Positions 62,941-64,000 of a DNA stretch of 64,000 bases are shown here, in pieces (the stretch's first letter is position 1; each line of letters opens with the position of its first letter). This DNA comes from SABY01 sp964593705. Its GTDB lineage: Bacteria > Bacteroidota > Bacteroidia > Bacteroidales > 4484-276. A program made the translations under genes and the position numbers. Under the pieces are notes generated by a model that worked only from the letters and a program-made list of their open reading frames with translations, had not been told where the DNA came from and made no database searches. The stretch spans positions 1-64,000 of the forward strand of contig CAZQIV010000005.1 of assembly GCA_964593705.1 (NCBI GenBank), written 5' to 3'.

Positions 62941-64000
62941 CTATTTCATTTTGATCACCTTGAAAACTTCTGTTTTATTTCCTGCAATAATTTGCACGAG
63001 ATAAACGCCTGCCTCAATTTTACTTACTGCCTCACCGGTATTCCAGATCAGGGAATTGTTAAGCATAGATTCTGTGGTAAATGATTTTACGATTCGGCCA
63101 TTCAAATCTGTGATGCTTACCTTTTCAATAGCTTCATTGAAATTTTTCAAATCGATGGTGAGCTTATCGGTGAAAGGGCTTGGGTAAATGTTGACGATTC
63201 TTTTAATGTTCTCCTCCATACCTGGAATAACATCCAGATCAACGGCAATGGTTTGGTAATATACCCCGGCATTCGATGTAATTGGCACCGAATCGTAGGC
63301 CATTGTAACAAATCCTTCGCCTATGGGGAAATCAATATTAACAACAAAAGTCATTTCTTCTGAGGGCATCAGAGTGTGAGGTAAGGTTTGAGACATTTCT
63401 GGTACATACCACATAATTGGATCGTATCCTGACTGTTGTATTTCCGTTATGGTTACGTCAACATTTGATGAATTTTGAATGGTCGCGGTTTTGCCTTCCC
63501 AAAGTGATTGTTCATCCAAAAACCAGAGCGTGTCGGGGGTTGTAGTAAGTTGCCCCATTTCAGTAACCTCAAAATGTACAGGAATTTCTATTTCAGGATT
63601 GTCCGGGTCGTTTGAGCTTACAGTCATTAAGCCTTCATGCATGCCGGGTTCAAGTTCTGAAGCATCAAACATAATATTGATATCAACGCAATCGCCGGGA
63701 GCAAGAGTTCCTGTGGCAGGTTCAACACCAAGCCAATCAATTTCGCTTACCATGTAGGTAAATGTAATGTCAATTCCTGTTGACTGGTGGCCGCCATCGC
63801 CGTAAGTATCTTCAATCCATAAACGCCAGGTTCCATTCATGTCTTCACCGTTAAAATCTATCATATCAATGGTGTAATTACCACTTGGCGATCCGGCAAA
63901 AAATGAGCTTGCAGTACCCTGGGGCGACATCAAATGAAAACTACTTTCTTCGGGGTAATTGTCGGTAATCCATGTAAAACTAAGCTCGGCACCTGCAAGA
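62941..64000 (-). CDS. T9SS surface protein, 5' end beyond the window
   Basis: The reading frame continues through the right edge (ELSFTWITDNYPEES precedes the internal Met at 63933), so at least 353 residues are visible and the N-terminus is missing. The visible part starts with a proprotein-convertase P-domain-like segment (IDFNGEDMNGTWRLWIEDTYG). It continues with choice-of-anchor/DUF11-like beta domains (VEPATGTLAPGDCVDI, GLMTVSSNDPDNPEI). It ends with a T9SS type A domain (NIYPSPFTDKLTI, DLNGRIVKSF, terminal KTEVFKVIKMK). Probably a large cell-surface protein. Confidence 0.85.
   Translation of the reverse strand, partial: LAGAELSFTWITDNYPEESSFHLMSPQGTASSFFAGSPSGNYTIDMIDFNGEDMNGTWRLWIEDTYGDGGHQSTGIDITFTYMVSEIDWLGVEPATGTLAPGDCVDINIMFDASELEPGMHEGLMTVSSNDPDNPEIEIPVHFEVTEMGQLTTTPDTLWFLDEQSLWEGKTATIQNSSNVDVTITEIQQSGYDPIMWYVPEMSQTLPHTLMPSEEMTFVVNIDFPIGEGFVTMAYDSVPITSNAGVYYQTIAVDLDVIPGMEENIKRIVNIYPSPFTDKLTIDLKNFNEAIEKVSITDLNGRIVKSFTTESMLNNSLIWNTGEAVSKIEAGVYLVQIIAGNKTEVFKVIKMK

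Overview
The window is a chromosomal stretch from a member of the Bacteroidota, probably an anaerobic Bacteroidales/Marinilabiliales-like bacterium. The evidence is the TonB-dependent receptors with carboxypeptidase-regulatory-like plug extensions, secreted proteins ending in type IX secretion (T9SS) sorting domains, promoters of the TTTG / TAnnTTTG type, and an acetate-kinase / acyl-CoA style metabolism. No rRNA, tRNA, CRISPR array or intact insertion sequence was recognised.

Layout. 0.1-5.3 kb: a SpmA-SpmB fusion membrane protein, a secreted C1 peptidase, a nucleoside deaminase and a sugar-isomerase-like protein. 5.3-9.7 kb: a decayed zone with simple repeats and four broken secreted-protein genes. 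10.0-14.5 kb: a Na/Pi symporter, a PiT phosphate transporter and a molybdenum-carrier-like protein. 14.5-41.2 kb: a large iron/heme acquisition island. 41.9-50.9 kb: PrmC, an XdhC-like protein, an M14 carboxypeptidase, a thioredoxin-like lipid/periplasm protein, a CAT-like acetyltransferase, a nonsense-interrupted TrpF-like gene, a cold-shock-domain protein and acetate kinase. 51-57 kb: hydroxyacyl-CoA dehydrogenase, an outer-membrane barrel, acetyl-CoA synthetase and an OFA-type MFS carrier (acetate/acid metabolism). 57.4-64 kb: a T9SS serine peptidase, two tandem MFS paralogues and the 3' part of a T9SS surface protein.

The island is the most interesting part. It starts with a hemerythrin-domain protein translationally coupled to a LuxR/NarL-type regulator whose receiver domain lacks the phosphoacceptor Asp. 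Three transcription units then start from promoters that share one architecture to the base: an 18-bp dyad (ATCCCAT-N4-ATGGGAT), an AAAATCA block, an ATTG -33 element and a TTTGCA -7 element, all at identical spacing (16077, 20114 and 32259). The units are (i) a flavodoxin remnant, a TonB receptor, a DNRLRE T9SS protein and a DUF2023 protein; (ii) a TetR regulator, a YbtPQ/IrtAB-like ABC pair, an MMPL exporter, a flavodoxin-fold protein, a LolA-like protein, a His/Cys-rich mini-protein, a TonB receptor and an outer-membrane barrel; (iii) DUF2249/CMD, DUF1858 and DUF6686-like proteins, an FmdE-like lipoprotein, a secreted CbiX/CbiK-like chelatase, an HmuR-like receptor, an HmuY-like hemophore and membrane proteins. 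TetR operators (GAACAGYGTTC) lie at the TetR promoter and before the ABC genes. I infer a hemerythrin/pseudo-receiver regulated iron-heme regulon. Short sequences shared between 14.54-14.65 kb and 41.04-41.19 kb may mark the island's ends.

Several genes carry lesions: frameshifts at 5.9-9.7 kb, an in-frame TAG at 40034 and an in-frame TAA at 48643. From sequence alone these could be real decay or assembly error.
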